Of a DNA stretch of 49,028 nt, positions 14,896 through 20,944 are shown in pieces. The DNA is from a virus. The stretch lies in IMG/VR virus record IMGVR_UViG_3300021364_000034, positions 1-49,028 of that record; one strand, 5' to 3'. The notes under the pieces were generated by a model. The model was not told the origin of the DNA and ran no database searches. It saw only the letters and a program-made list of their open reading frames with translations. Within the stretch, counting starts at the first letter, position 1; every line of letters starts with the position of its first letter. Position numbers and translations under genes: made by a program.

Positions 14896-15717
14896 TTATC
14901 GATAATTTACATGATCATCATAAAATTGAAAATCTTTTTCGGAGAAGAACAGAGCCATATGAGAAACATTACTATTCATCAGTAGCATTCTATCACACTT
15001 GGAAAGAATAAAGACCTCAATCATAAGACTCTTTATAACTTCTATCTTTTCTTGCTCACTAATATTCAGTGAGTGAATACCAACGTCAGTATTTTTAAAT
15101 TGTTCTTTATTGTCAAAGAAAATTACTTTTCCTGGATAGAAGTCATTAAGACTTACATAAGTTTCTTTTTCATCAGATGTAACAAATAAGTAATCATAGT
15201 TGTCAATATACTTATCTACGATACTTTTTACATACTCCCGATTTATTTTATTACCCTGTCCACTAGCATGACCATTAGTGAAATGATCTCTTCCTCTTCT
15301 ATGAATTCCAAGAATTTTTTTACCTTTATATGGTTTTAAAAAATTATCAACTTGATTAATAAAATCTCTCTTTGGTTTTGCATATTTTTTGATAATTTTT
15401 CTTTGTGTATTCACAAAATCTATATCTTGAAATTTTTTTCTTTCATCACCACCGTAACCATAAAGAGATTGTCCAAGATCCCAGTCTGTACAAATTTCTA
15501 ATGAATCTGCTGTTTCTTTATCAATACCAAAAGGTTGTTCAAAAACCACCTCCCAATTATTAATGTTAAGAGAATATGAAGTATTATAAGTTTGAATATA
15601 CAATTCAATATCTTTATCTAATGCATGATTTATTGCGGTCATACACATAAAGAATATACCACCATACCCTATCGAAGAACCTGGAGATACTATTTTATGA
15701 TAATTTATTTTTTTCAT
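14896..15717 (-). CDS. Fucosyltransferase-like GT-B protein (GT23/NodZ-like)
   Basis: The 273-residue product has the HxRR(G)xD-type donor motif GIHRRGRDHFTNG in the centre, then a nucleotide-binding-like YDYLFVTSDEKETY and a C-terminal segment KCDRMLLMNSNVSHMALFF. This layout is shared by alpha-1,6-fucosyltransferases and O-fucosyltransferases. It starts ATG at 15717 and lies 5 bases upstream of the GT10 gene. Identity of donor and acceptor is open. Confidence 0.72.
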   Translation of the reverse strand: MKKINYHKIVSPGSSIGYGGIFFMCMTAINHALDKDIELYIQTYNTSYSLNINNWEVVFEQPFGIDKETADSLEICTDWDLGQSLYGYGGDERKKFQDIDFVNTQRKIIKKYAKPKRDFINQVDNFLKPYKGKKILGIHRRGRDHFTNGHASGQGNKINREYVKSIVDKYIDNYDYLFVTSDEKETYVSLNDFYPGKVIFFDNKEQFKNTDVGIHSLNISEQEKIEVIKSLMIEVFILSKCDRMLLMNSNVSHMALFFSEKDFQFYDDHVNYR

Positions 15718-15727
15718 ATATCATCTA

Positions 15728-16393
15728 TTAAATTTTTTCAAAAAAAGAATTTCCCCATGTACCATCACCACTTACACTTGGATTTCCTTTATGAATAAAA
15801 CCAAATTGTTTAAGATAATTACTCAATTCATCAAAGTAAACCCCATTTTCATAGTCATGAAAAGAAAAAGTAGCTTCTGAATTGATATATTTAACATTTT
15901 CTAGAAGTTTTTTTGCTCCCTTAAAAATTAATAACTCTGCTCCTTGAGTATCGATGTTAATGAAATCAATATCAAAATCTAAATTATTTCTTTCAAATAA
16001 TGTGTCTATAGTGATACTATTTAATTTTATTGTTCCATTATAATAATTCTTTTCATTTGTCTCTGCATCCATTTTTCCAGCTGAACCAGAAATTTTTTTA
16101 AAAATAGAGGACATTCCTCTATTATCTTTCCAATAGTAAAGATGAAAATCAGTTTCCTCATCATCTTTATCAGTGATGAGTTCATTAATCATAATACTTT
16201 CGAAACAAGGTTCAGTATTATTAATGTTATCAACTAATTCTCTATAAATTTCTGGGTTTGCCTCGATCCAAATTACTTTTTCAAAACCCCAATCTTCATA
16301 TTCATCAACTTCTTCACCACGATATGCACCAATATGAAGCACATTTTTAATCTGCTTATTTGAAATAAAATTATTTAAATTCATTTTGTTCAT
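15728..16393 (-). CDS. FkbM-family methyltransferase
   Basis: The 221-residue product has the FkbM features: VLHIGAYRGEEVDEYEDWGF, an acidic strand IWIEANPEIY, and DFINIDTQGAELLIFKGA with the family GAE motif. These enzymes O-methylate sugars or small molecules using SAM. Its ATG overlaps the stop of the GME-like gene (TGATGA). In context it most likely methylates a sugar of the phage-directed glycan. Confidence 0.87.
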   Translation of the reverse strand: MNKMNLNNFISNKQIKNVLHIGAYRGEEVDEYEDWGFEKVIWIEANPEIYRELVDNINNTEPCFESIMINELITDKDDEETDFHLYYWKDNRGMSSIFKKISGSAGKMDAETNEKNYYNGTIKLNSITIDTLFERNNLDFDIDFINIDTQGAELLIFKGAKKLLENVKYINSEATFSFHDYENGVYFDELSNYLKQFGFIHKGNPSVSGDGTWGNSFFEKI

Positions 16394-17442
16394 CAGTCAA
16401 TATTAATTTGTTGAGAAATCCATTCGTATGTTTTACGAATACCTTCCTCAAGACTCTGAGAGTAATCCCATCCCAACTTCTCACGAACCAAATCATTATT
16501 TGAATTACGACCGCGAACACCAGTTGGAGCATCAAGTTTGTAAAGCTTTCTAACTACCTTACCAGACACCTTTGCAGCAGTCTCTACCAGTTGATTAATA
16601 GTCACCATCTCCTCAGAACCAATATTCACTGGTCCCATGAAGTCAGATTGCATCATTCTCCAAGTTGCTTCAATGCATTCGTCAATGAACAGGAAGGAAC
16701 GAGTCTGTAAACCATCTCCCCACACTTCGATTCCTCCACCGACCTCCGGGAGTCTAGCGACCTTACGGCAGATTGCAGCTGGAGCTTTCTCTCTTCCTCC
16801 GTCCCAAGTTCCTTCGGGACCAAAGATGTTATGATAACGAGCAACACGAACAGGGATACCATAATTGCGATTGTATGCGAAGTAGAGTCTCTCACTAAAG
16901 AGTTTCTCCCATCCATATTCCGAATCTGGGTCTGCTGGATATGCTGATTCTTCACGGCAATCAGGATTATCGGGATCGAGTTGATTATGTTCTGGATACA
17001 TACATGCAGATCCAGAATAGAAAATCTTAGTTTTATTTTGTTCAGTGATTTGGTTCCACTTACGTTGTTCTTCTAGAACATTCAAGTTGATGGATACAGA
17101 GTTGTGCATGATGTCTGCATCGTTCTCACCCGTGAAAACAAAACCTGCACCGCCCATATCAGCAGCAAACTGATAGATCTCATCAAAAGGCTCAAGAAAC
17201 TTATCTACAATCTCATTGTAGAAGTTTCCATTCTCTCCAGCATATTTGATACACCGTTTAACAAAACTTACATCACGAAGATCCCCAAGAACAAACTCAT
17301 TAGCTTGGTGATTAGAAAACTCTGGATACTTTAGATCAACACCACGTACCCAATATCCTTCGGAACGTAGACGTTTGACCATGTGACTACCAATGAATCC
17401 ACCTGCACCAAGTACAAGCGCAGTCTTCCTATACTCTGTCAT
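16393..17442 (-). CDS. GDP-mannose 3,5-epimerase-like enzyme
   Basis: The roughly 349-residue product is close to plant-type GDP-D-mannose 3,5-epimerase. It has GAGGFIGSHMVKRL at the NAD site, FAADMGGAGFVF, the catalytic YGWEKL (YxxxK), RYHNIFGPEGTW, GGREKAPAAICRK, WGDGLQTRSFLFIDEC and GVRGRNSNN. The enzyme makes GDP-L-galactose, a donor chemically close to GDP-fucose. It is the first gene of the glycan operon, directly after the promoter at 17468-17496. ATG at 17442 leaves room for a short leader; ATG at 17451 is the alternative. GDP-mannose would come from the host. Confidence 0.9.
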   Translation of the reverse strand: MTEYRKTALVLGAGGFIGSHMVKRLRSEGYWVRGVDLKYPEFSNHQANEFVLGDLRDVSFVKRCIKYAGENGNFYNEIVDKFLEPFDEIYQFAADMGGAGFVFTGENDADIMHNSVSINLNVLEEQRKWNQITEQNKTKIFYSGSACMYPEHNQLDPDNPDCREESAYPADPDSEYGWEKLFSERLYFAYNRNYGIPVRVARYHNIFGPEGTWDGGREKAPAAICRKVARLPEVGGGIEVWGDGLQTRSFLFIDECIEATWRMMQSDFMGPVNIGSEEMVTINQLVETAAKVSGKVVRKLYKLDAPTGVRGRNSNNDLVREKLGWDYSQSLEEGIRKTYEWISQQINID

Positions 17443-17467
17443 AAAATCCATCCATTACACTCTATTT

Positions 17468-17496
17468 AGTTTAGAACTTCAAAGTTCTATTGTCAA
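17468..17496 (-). promoter_or_regulatory. Glycan-operon promoter with a perfect palindrome in the spacer
   Basis: TTGACA (17496-17491) and TAAACT (17473-17468) are 17 bases apart on the minus strand. The spacer is filled by the palindrome TAGAACTT-TG-AAGTTCTA (17489-17472), two 8-base arms with a 2-base centre. The palindrome touches the -10. Such a placement is typical of a repressor operator. The transcript start would fall near 17461, just ahead of the GME-like gene. Confidence 0.65.
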
Positions 17497-17511
17497 GATA
17501 ATTTTAAGCAT

Positions 17512-17540
17512 AAAAAAAGAGATCTATAAAAATCTCTTTT
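17512..17540 (-). terminator. Intrinsic terminator before the glycan operon
   Basis: AAAAGAGAT/ATCTCTTTT pairs over 9 bp with an 8-base loop, followed on the minus strand by a T run (17518-17512). It closes the transcription unit coming from the tRNA region. There is also a T run on the other side, so it may work in both directions. Confidence 0.75.
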
Positions 17541-17692
17541 CTAGGGTATTCATGCCGCGCCAAGTTATTTTTTTAAGAGTAATAACTAAATCTCTGGGTC
17601 TAATGACTCCACCACCCAGTTTAACGAACTAGGAAACACGGGATTGAAGGGGAACCTCCACCGACCAGGGCAAGTTTTATGTCATTCCGTGA
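17541..17692 (-). ncRNA. Possible structured RNA between a coiled-coil gene and a terminator
   Basis: No protein gene is seen here. On the minus strand the ends can pair: AGGGTAT (17706-17700, overlapping the end of the upstream gene) with ATACCCT (17549-17543). Inside are CTGGGT/ACCCAG (17619-17614 with 17599-17594) and AGTTATT/AATAACT (17587-17581 with 17569-17563). The stretch ends at the intrinsic terminator. A GGTTC...AATCCC element resembles a tRNA T-arm, but no cloverleaf can be built. It is a candidate only. Confidence 0.3.
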
Positions 17693-18001
17693 CTAAAGGA
17701 TACCCTTAGAAAGTTTTGTAATACTAAGGCCCTTATTTAACTTAAGAACTCTTAAAAGTTCATTGAACTTACTTTCAATACTATCATCAGAAACAGAAGG
17801 TGAAGAATTCTTCTCCTCAAGTTGAGCCTTGAGTGAAACAATTTCGGCTTCTAGTGCACTCAATCTCTCATCATTTTTTAACTGGGTGGCACCAGTTGGT
17901 TTTGTATGAGATTGTTCTTCTAGTTTTTGAAGCCTTGCTTCAACTTCCTCATCATACTTAGACATATATGCGCCAGATTCAGATGTCTTTCTAGTTGCCA
18001 T
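17693..18001 (-). CDS. Small coiled-coil protein, unknown function
   Basis: The 102-residue product has a charged N-terminus and a long heptad-like helix (VEARLQKLEEQ and later DERLSALEAEIVSLKAQLEE). A second short helix at the C-terminus follows (FNELLRVLKLNKG). No other domain is seen. Its end overlaps the possible structured RNA. It lies downstream of two small unknown genes that share the consensus promoter at 18496-18524. Confidence 0.65.
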   Translation of the reverse strand: MATRKTSESGAYMSKYDEEVEARLQKLEEQSHTKPTGATQLKNDERLSALEAEIVSLKAQLEEKNSSPSVSDDSIESKFNELLRVLKLNKGLSITKLSKGIL

Positions 18002-18024
18002 GTATCTAAAAGGTTATCTATTAT

Positions 18025-18258
18025 CTATTTAGATACTCTGTCTTTAACGTAACAGTTTACACTTGCAGGATCTAACCAACAGGTATAATCATAATCTTCC
18101 ATTGCAGTCATTAACTGCATCTGGTTATCGCATAGGTACATGTCTTTGTATTTGCCAGATATAGAACTCATCTTTTGAATTCTACAGTCTGGAGATCCAT
18201 TCTCAAGTGTTCCATTCTCAATGTAACGATAAGGAAACCTTTCAAGAATTACTTTCAT
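18025..18258 (-). CDS. Small protein with several Cys, unknown function
   Basis: The start is the ATG at 18258, overlapping the previous stop (TGATGA). The 77-residue product includes GSPDCRIQK, MYLCDNQMQ, YTCWLDPAS and NCYVKD, four Cys spread without an obvious zinc pattern. It has mixed alpha/beta character. No family is recognised. Confidence 0.6.
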   Translation of the reverse strand: MKVILERFPYRYIENGTLENGSPDCRIQKMSSISGKYKDMYLCDNQMQLMTAMEDYDYTCWLDPASVNCYVKDRVSK

Positions 18259-18473
18259 CAAGCAACCTCAACACTTTCCAAATCTTCAGCAAGACAGTCA
18301 ATCAGAATGTCATAATCATCAAGAGGATCACCTGAAAAAGTCACACCATCATTTTCGTAAAACTTACGAACCTTTTTGAAAAGTTTCGGATTCTTTACAT
18401 CAAGGAAGAAGTCTCCATTTACTGCGCAACGGAGTGTGGTAATGTCTTTTTTGAACCTTGTAGTGATTGTCAT
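18258..18473 (-). CDS. Small protein, unknown function
   Basis: The 71-residue product starts at the ATG at 18473 (MTITTRFKKDITTLRCAVNG). A longer open frame exists, but a consensus promoter lies inside it at 18496-18524, which supports the shorter start. The sequence has a beta-rich first half and an acidic helix at the end (IDCLAEDLESVEVA). It heads a three-gene unit that ends at 17693. Confidence 0.62.
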   Translation of the reverse strand: MTITTRFKKDITTLRCAVNGDFFLDVKNPKLFKKVRKFYENDGVTFSGDPLDDYDILIDCLAEDLESVEVA

Positions 18474-18495
18474 TGTCTTTTGTGTTGACCTTAGT

Positions 18496-18524
18496 ATTAT
18501 AAGGGTTTTGACTGGGATAGTCAA
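18496..18524 (-). promoter_or_regulatory. Consensus sigma70 promoter
   Basis: TTGACT (18524-18519) and TATAAT (18501-18496) are 17 bases apart on the minus strand. The transcript would begin near 18489, about 15 bases before the ATG at 18473. It directly follows the last tRNA gene and restarts transcription for the three small genes. Confidence 0.82.
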
Positions 18525-18549
18525 GAGGACAGCTTGGGAACTGTCCGAG

Positions 18550-18622
18550 TGCTCCTTGAGGGAATCGGACCCACCTTAGGCAAGTTATGAGCTTGCTGCA
18601 TTCACCAGATTGCTAAAGGAGC
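18550..18622 (-). tRNA. tRNA with CAU anticodon (Met, or lysidine-type Ile2)
   Basis: A full cloverleaf can be drawn on the minus strand. The acceptor is GCTCCTT/AAGGAGC (7 perfect pairs), the D-stem GCA/TGC, the anticodon arm GCAAG-CTCATAA-CTTGC and the T-loop TCCGATT. The discriminator is A and CCA is not encoded. Sequence alone does not separate elongator Met from a tRNA-Ile whose C34 becomes lysidine. Confidence 0.88.
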
Positions 18623-18624
18623 CA

Positions 18625-18696
18625 TAGGACTGTTGGGACTTGAACCCAAATCACTCCGTTATAAGCAGAGGGCCTTGACCTTTAGGCGACAGTCCC
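18625..18696 (-). tRNA. tRNA-Ile(UAU)
   Basis: Minus-strand cloverleaf with acceptor GGGACTG/CAGTCCT (one G-U), anticodon arm CTCTG-CTTATAA-CGGAG giving anticodon UAU, and T-arm TTGGG-TTCAAGT-CCCAA. It would read the rare AUA codon, which is more common in AT-rich phage genes than in a GC-richer host. It starts two bases before the CAU tRNA. Confidence 0.87.
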
Positions 18697-18704
18697 AAAG
18701 TAGG

Positions 18705-18878
18705 TTAGGATGCCTCGTTGTTATCTTCTGTATACATTTCGTATATACTATCATCTACAGGTATCATTACCGCTGCAGACCCATCATCATTCACTATACC
18801 TATTCGTTCTCCGTTTTCAACTCGTTCTAACAGATTGTCAAAATTGTCCTGAAATTCTTTCACTGTGAAGACTTCCAT
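18705..18878 (-). CDS. Phd/YefM-like antitoxin-family protein, orphan
   Basis: The 57-residue product begins MEVFTVKEFQDNFDNLLERV and continues ENGERIGIVNDDGSAAVMIP. This matches the Phd/YefM antitoxin N-domain: a beta strand, the helix with xxLLxRVxxGE, then a hairpin ending in AVMIP. That domain binds operator DNA and, through its C-terminal tail, a Doc or YoeB type toxin. The tail here is short and acidic (YEMYTEDNNEAS). No toxin gene lies beside it: the neighbours are tRNAs. It could neutralise a host toxin or act as a small DNA-binding repressor. The ribosome-binding site is weak. Confidence 0.62.
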   Translation of the reverse strand: MEVFTVKEFQDNFDNLLERVENGERIGIVNDDGSAAVMIPVDDSIYEMYTEDNNEAS

Positions 18879-18914
18879 AATTGATAATATTTAGTGAGGG
18901 GTATTAATACCCAA

Positions 18915-18988
18915 TCGGGAATGCAGGATTTGAACCTGCGGCCTGACGCTCCCAAAGCGTCTGCTCTACCAAACTGAGCTAATTCCCG
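18915..18988 (-). tRNA. tRNA-Pro(UGG)
   Basis: Acceptor CGGGAAT/ATTCCCG, anticodon arm GACGC-TTTGGGA-GCGTC (anticodon UGG) and T-arm GCAGG-TTCAAAT-CCTGC are all perfect. The Pro-specific C1-G72 pair is present. It begins at the base after the encoded CCA of tRNA-Ser, so the two are cut from one precursor. U34 is a standard site for cmo5U in bacteria. Confidence 0.95.
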
Positions 18989-19075
18989 TGGCGGAAGAGA
19001 GAGGATTCGAACCTCCGGTGCTATTAACACGGTTGTTTTCAAGACAACTGCCTTAAACCACTCGGCCACTCTTCC
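18989..19075 (-). tRNA. tRNA-Ser(UGA) with long variable arm and encoded CCA
   Basis: Acceptor GGAAGAG/CTCTTCC, anticodon arm GTTGT-CTTGAAA-ACAAC (UGA), a long variable arm (CGTGTTAATAGCAC) and T-arm GGAGG-TTCGAAT-CCTCT identify a class II tRNA-Ser. Discriminator G is followed by an encoded CCA (18991-18989), unlike the other tRNAs here. It abuts tRNA-Pro without a spacer. Confidence 0.95.
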
Positions 19076-19077
19076 AT

Positions 19078-19326
19078 TTATCGGACATCAAAGTCCAATC
19101 TTCTGACCTTTCTTTTTCTTCTTTGTTCTTGATAGGAAAGATCGGATTGACTTAGGAAATTTTTAGGAATCGTTTCCCTGTTTGATTCTATCATAACAAC
19201 CATAGTTAAGTCAACAGCGGTAACCTTGTCTTCTATCACTGTCATCATGTTAGGGCAACCACAACATTGGGTATGATGGTTGCTTTTTATTTCTCTATTA
19301 CAATTTTTACATCTTACTGTAATCAT
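19078..19326 (-). CDS. Small zinc-ribbon-like protein between tRNA genes
   Basis: The 82-residue product starts MITVRCKNCNREIKSNHHTQ and continues CCGCPNMMTV, giving CxxC and CCxC pairs that fit a zinc ribbon in the first 25 residues. The rest is a short beta/helix segment and a strongly basic end (QRRKRKVRRLDF). The form suggests nucleic-acid binding. It lies between tRNA-Val and tRNA-Ser, with its stop only two bases before the latter. Confidence 0.7.
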   Translation of the reverse strand: MITVRCKNCNREIKSNHHTQCCGCPNMMTVIEDKVTAVDLTMVVMIESNRETIPKNFLSQSDLSYQEQRRKRKVRRLDFDVR

Positions 19327-19348
19327 GGTTCATAAGTCTATTGAATAA

Positions 19349-19420
19349 TGCTCGAAGAGGGATTCGAACCCCCGACACCCTCCGTGTAAAGGAGACATTC
19401 TACCACTGAACTATTCGAGC
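19349..19420 (-). tRNA. tRNA-Val(UAC)
   Basis: Acceptor GCTCGAA/TTCGAGC, anticodon arm TCTCC-TTTACAC-GGAGG (one G-U) with anticodon UAC, and T-arm GGGGG-TTCGAAT-CCCTC-type pairing form a normal cloverleaf. The discriminator is A. U34 is a cmo5U site in bacterial tRNA-Val. Confidence 0.94.
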
Positions 19421-19424
19421 TAGG

Positions 19425-19496
19425 CTCCCCCGGCAGGATTCGAACCTGCGACCAGACGATTAACAGTCGTCGGCTCTACCGCTGAGCTACAGAGGA
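19425..19496 (-). tRNA. tRNA-Asn(GUU)
   Basis: Acceptor TCCTCTG/CGGGGGA (with G-U pairs), anticodon arm GACGA-CTGTTAA-TCGTC (GUU) and T-arm GCAGG-TTCGAAT-CCTGC. Discriminator G agrees with Asn. Its 5' end follows a T run that ends a long hairpin (see the neighbouring RNA candidate). Confidence 0.94.
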
Positions 19497-19644
19497 AAAA
19501 AACATTACACTTATCCGTATGCTATATGGGCATCAACAACACCCAGTATACTGATAGTTTGTAATGGAGCAAGAAGAAAGTAACCAACTCTCTAGATCAC
19601 AGTGTGGTTAGCACCGTCGCGGGCGAGCTCATTCCCCGTCTAAG
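19497..19644 (-). ncRNA. Possible small structured RNA inside the tRNA array
   Basis: This 148-base gap has no protein gene and no complete cloverleaf. On the minus strand it can fold into TAACCA/TGGTTA (starting near 19613) and then one long hairpin (19566-19503). The hairpin's stems are CATTACA/TGTAATG, TATC/GATA, GTAT/ATAC and TGGG/CCCA, nested with small internal loops. The hairpin is followed directly by seven T. That combination looks like a small RNA ending in an intrinsic terminator, or a decayed tRNA region. Confidence 0.38.
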
Positions 19645-19716
19645 AGCCTCTGACAAGATTTGAACTTGCGACCTGAGCTTTACAAAAGCCCTGCTCTGCC
19701 ACTGAGCTACGGAGGC
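19645..19716 (-). tRNA. tRNA-Thr(UGU)
   Basis: Acceptor GCCTCCG/CAGAGGC has one C-A mismatch; the anticodon arm is GGGCT-TTTGTAA-AGCTC (anticodon UGU) and the T-arm GCAAG-TTCAAAT-CTTGT. The discriminator is T. U34 is a cmo5U site in bacteria. Confidence 0.92.
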
Positions 19717-19768
19717 GGGCACTCAGTTAGTATATATCAACTGAGTTGTAAATGGAACTAAGTTCCAA

Positions 19769-19842
19769 CAGGCAAGGAGGGATTCGAACCCCCGACCAAC
19801 GCATTAGAAGTGCGATGCTCTATTCCACTGAGCTACTTGCCC
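19769..19842 (-). tRNA. tRNA-Arg(UCU)
   Basis: Acceptor GGGCAAG/CTTGCCT (one G-U), anticodon arm TCGCA-CTTCTAA-TGCGT with anticodon UCU (its outer pair is a T-T mismatch), and T-arm GGGGG-TTCGAAT-CCCTC-type pairing. Discriminator G. It reads AGA, frequent in AT-rich phage genes. The stop codon of the upstream small gene lies inside its 5' end. Confidence 0.93.
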
Positions 19843-20024
19843 TTGATGGACTTGAAGTACATACGATAGTATGTCTTCTTGATTTTGTCAAGGGTTTCCA
19901 TATCATCTTGGAAACCCATGTACTTGAGGAGTTGGGATGACCCCTCAAGATCACTGATTAATCTTAACAGATTAGAGGGGGACCTGTCAAGTCCCCCAAA
20001 TTTGAACTTTGAAGGATCATTCAT
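19833..20024 (-). CDS. Small helical protein, unknown function
   Basis: From the ATG at 20024 the product has 63 residues beginning MNDPSKFKFGGLDRSPSNLL and ending with a basic YYRMYFKSIKGK. It overlaps the stop of the upstream gene by 8 bases (ATGAATGA), as expected for a coupled gene. Its last 10 bases overlap tRNA-Arg. It looks helical and soluble; no family is recognised. Confidence 0.55.
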   Translation of the reverse strand: MNDPSKFKFGGLDRSPSNLLRLISDLEGSSQLLKYMGFQDDMETLDKIKKTYYRMYFKSIKGK

Positions 20025-20313
20025 ACATGTATTGAATATTTTCAGATCCTCCAATTGGATCAATATGGAGAGTGGTTGATGAACTCTCAGTTGCAATATC
20101 ATACATCAATTGATGGATATCCACTGATTCTATCTCAACAGATTCCAATTCTTTTTCTTGTTCTTCAATTACCCTCTCTTGTTCCATATACTCAAGTTGT
20201 TTCTGTGACCTTACAGGTGCAGGTCCGAACCAAATATCATCTTCCAAATATACTGGAGCAGGAACCCCAACATAAGGAGAAACACTTTCAATCTTGATTT
20301 CTTCGTTGTTCAT
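20017..20313 (-). CDS. Acidic protein, unknown function
   Basis: The 98-residue product is strongly acidic, with a Pro-rich first part (VSPYVGVPAPVYLEDD, WFGPAPVRS). A Glu-rich helix follows (YMEQERVIEEQEKELESV). It has no membrane segment or Cys. It follows the exported lysozyme-like gene by 3 bases, so the two are co-transcribed. Function unknown. Confidence 0.62.
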   Translation of the reverse strand: MNNEEIKIESVSPYVGVPAPVYLEDDIWFGPAPVRSQKQLEYMEQERVIEEQEKELESVEIESVDIHQLMYDIATESSSTTLHIDPIGGSENIQYMYE

Positions 20314-20316
20314 TTA

Positions 20317-20931
20317 TCAAGCCCAAACAAGTTTTTTAGTGTAATCATATGAATATTGACGACGATCACCTTCAATCCCCCAACCTAACCAATAGTAGGC
20401 TGGAGTCATATATTCACTCACAGTCAAACCAGATCCTTCAAACATCGGAAGATTCTTTTGGAAGATGTCTTCATTGATCATGTAACGAGTTTGGCCTTCT
20501 AATGATGAAGGATCACAGTCATAGTTCTCGCAAAAGTCTCCAAGACCTTTGTATCTACTAAGAGTTGTCCATTGAATCAAACCATACCCACCACTATAAC
20601 ACTTGTCATAAGGAACTCTGGCTCCCCCTTCACAAATGTTAGGAAAAAACTTGCTTTCCTGTTTAATATTTCCCATGATCGTTGCAAGAGCATTACGATC
20701 TGTGATTTGTGTGTTCTCCTGTAGTTCAGCAAGAACGTATTGTTCATTAAAGTTACAATCAGGACACTTCCATTCCTTTTCAATCATTTCAATTGGCACT
20801 ACATCTTCAAACTCATCAACATCATTAATGAAATCATCAGCTTTATTTTCCACCGTTGAAGATGCTAGACAGGAAGTTCCTATGAATACTGTCGATAAAA
20901 CTGCAAGTGAATTAAAAAGTGATTTAGTCAT
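20317..20931 (-). CDS. Exported protein with phage tail-lysozyme-like domain
   Basis: The 204-residue product has an N-terminal signal (MTKSLFNSLAVLSTVFIGTS followed by C), which could be a type I signal or a weak lipobox. From about residue 70 it matches the phage tail lysozyme family: ATIMGNIKQESKFFPNICEG with the catalytic-type Glu, and SGGYGLIQWTTLSRYKGL. Later it has YWLGWGIEGDRRQYSYDY. The predicted role is cutting peptidoglycan from the outer side of the inner membrane. In T4-like phages the tail lysozyme is in the baseplate without a signal, so an exported version may serve lysis. Confidence 0.78.
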   Translation of the reverse strand: MTKSLFNSLAVLSTVFIGTSCLASSTVENKADDFINDVDEFEDVVPIEMIEKEWKCPDCNFNEQYVLAELQENTQITDRNALATIMGNIKQESKFFPNICEGGARVPYDKCYSGGYGLIQWTTLSRYKGLGDFCENYDCDPSSLEGQTRYMINEDIFQKNLPMFEGSGLTVSEYMTPAYYWLGWGIEGDRRQYSYDYTKKLVWA

Positions 20932-20944
20932 GAATTAGAAAAAG

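Noticed and set aside
17620-17692. Possible extra tRNA suggested by a T-arm-like GGTTC...AATCCC element
   Set aside because: No acceptor, D-arm or anticodon arm can be paired around it.
18860-19069. Minus-strand frame of 69 codons
   Set aside because: It covers two perfect tRNA genes (Pro and Ser); the protein reading is a by-product of tRNA sequence.
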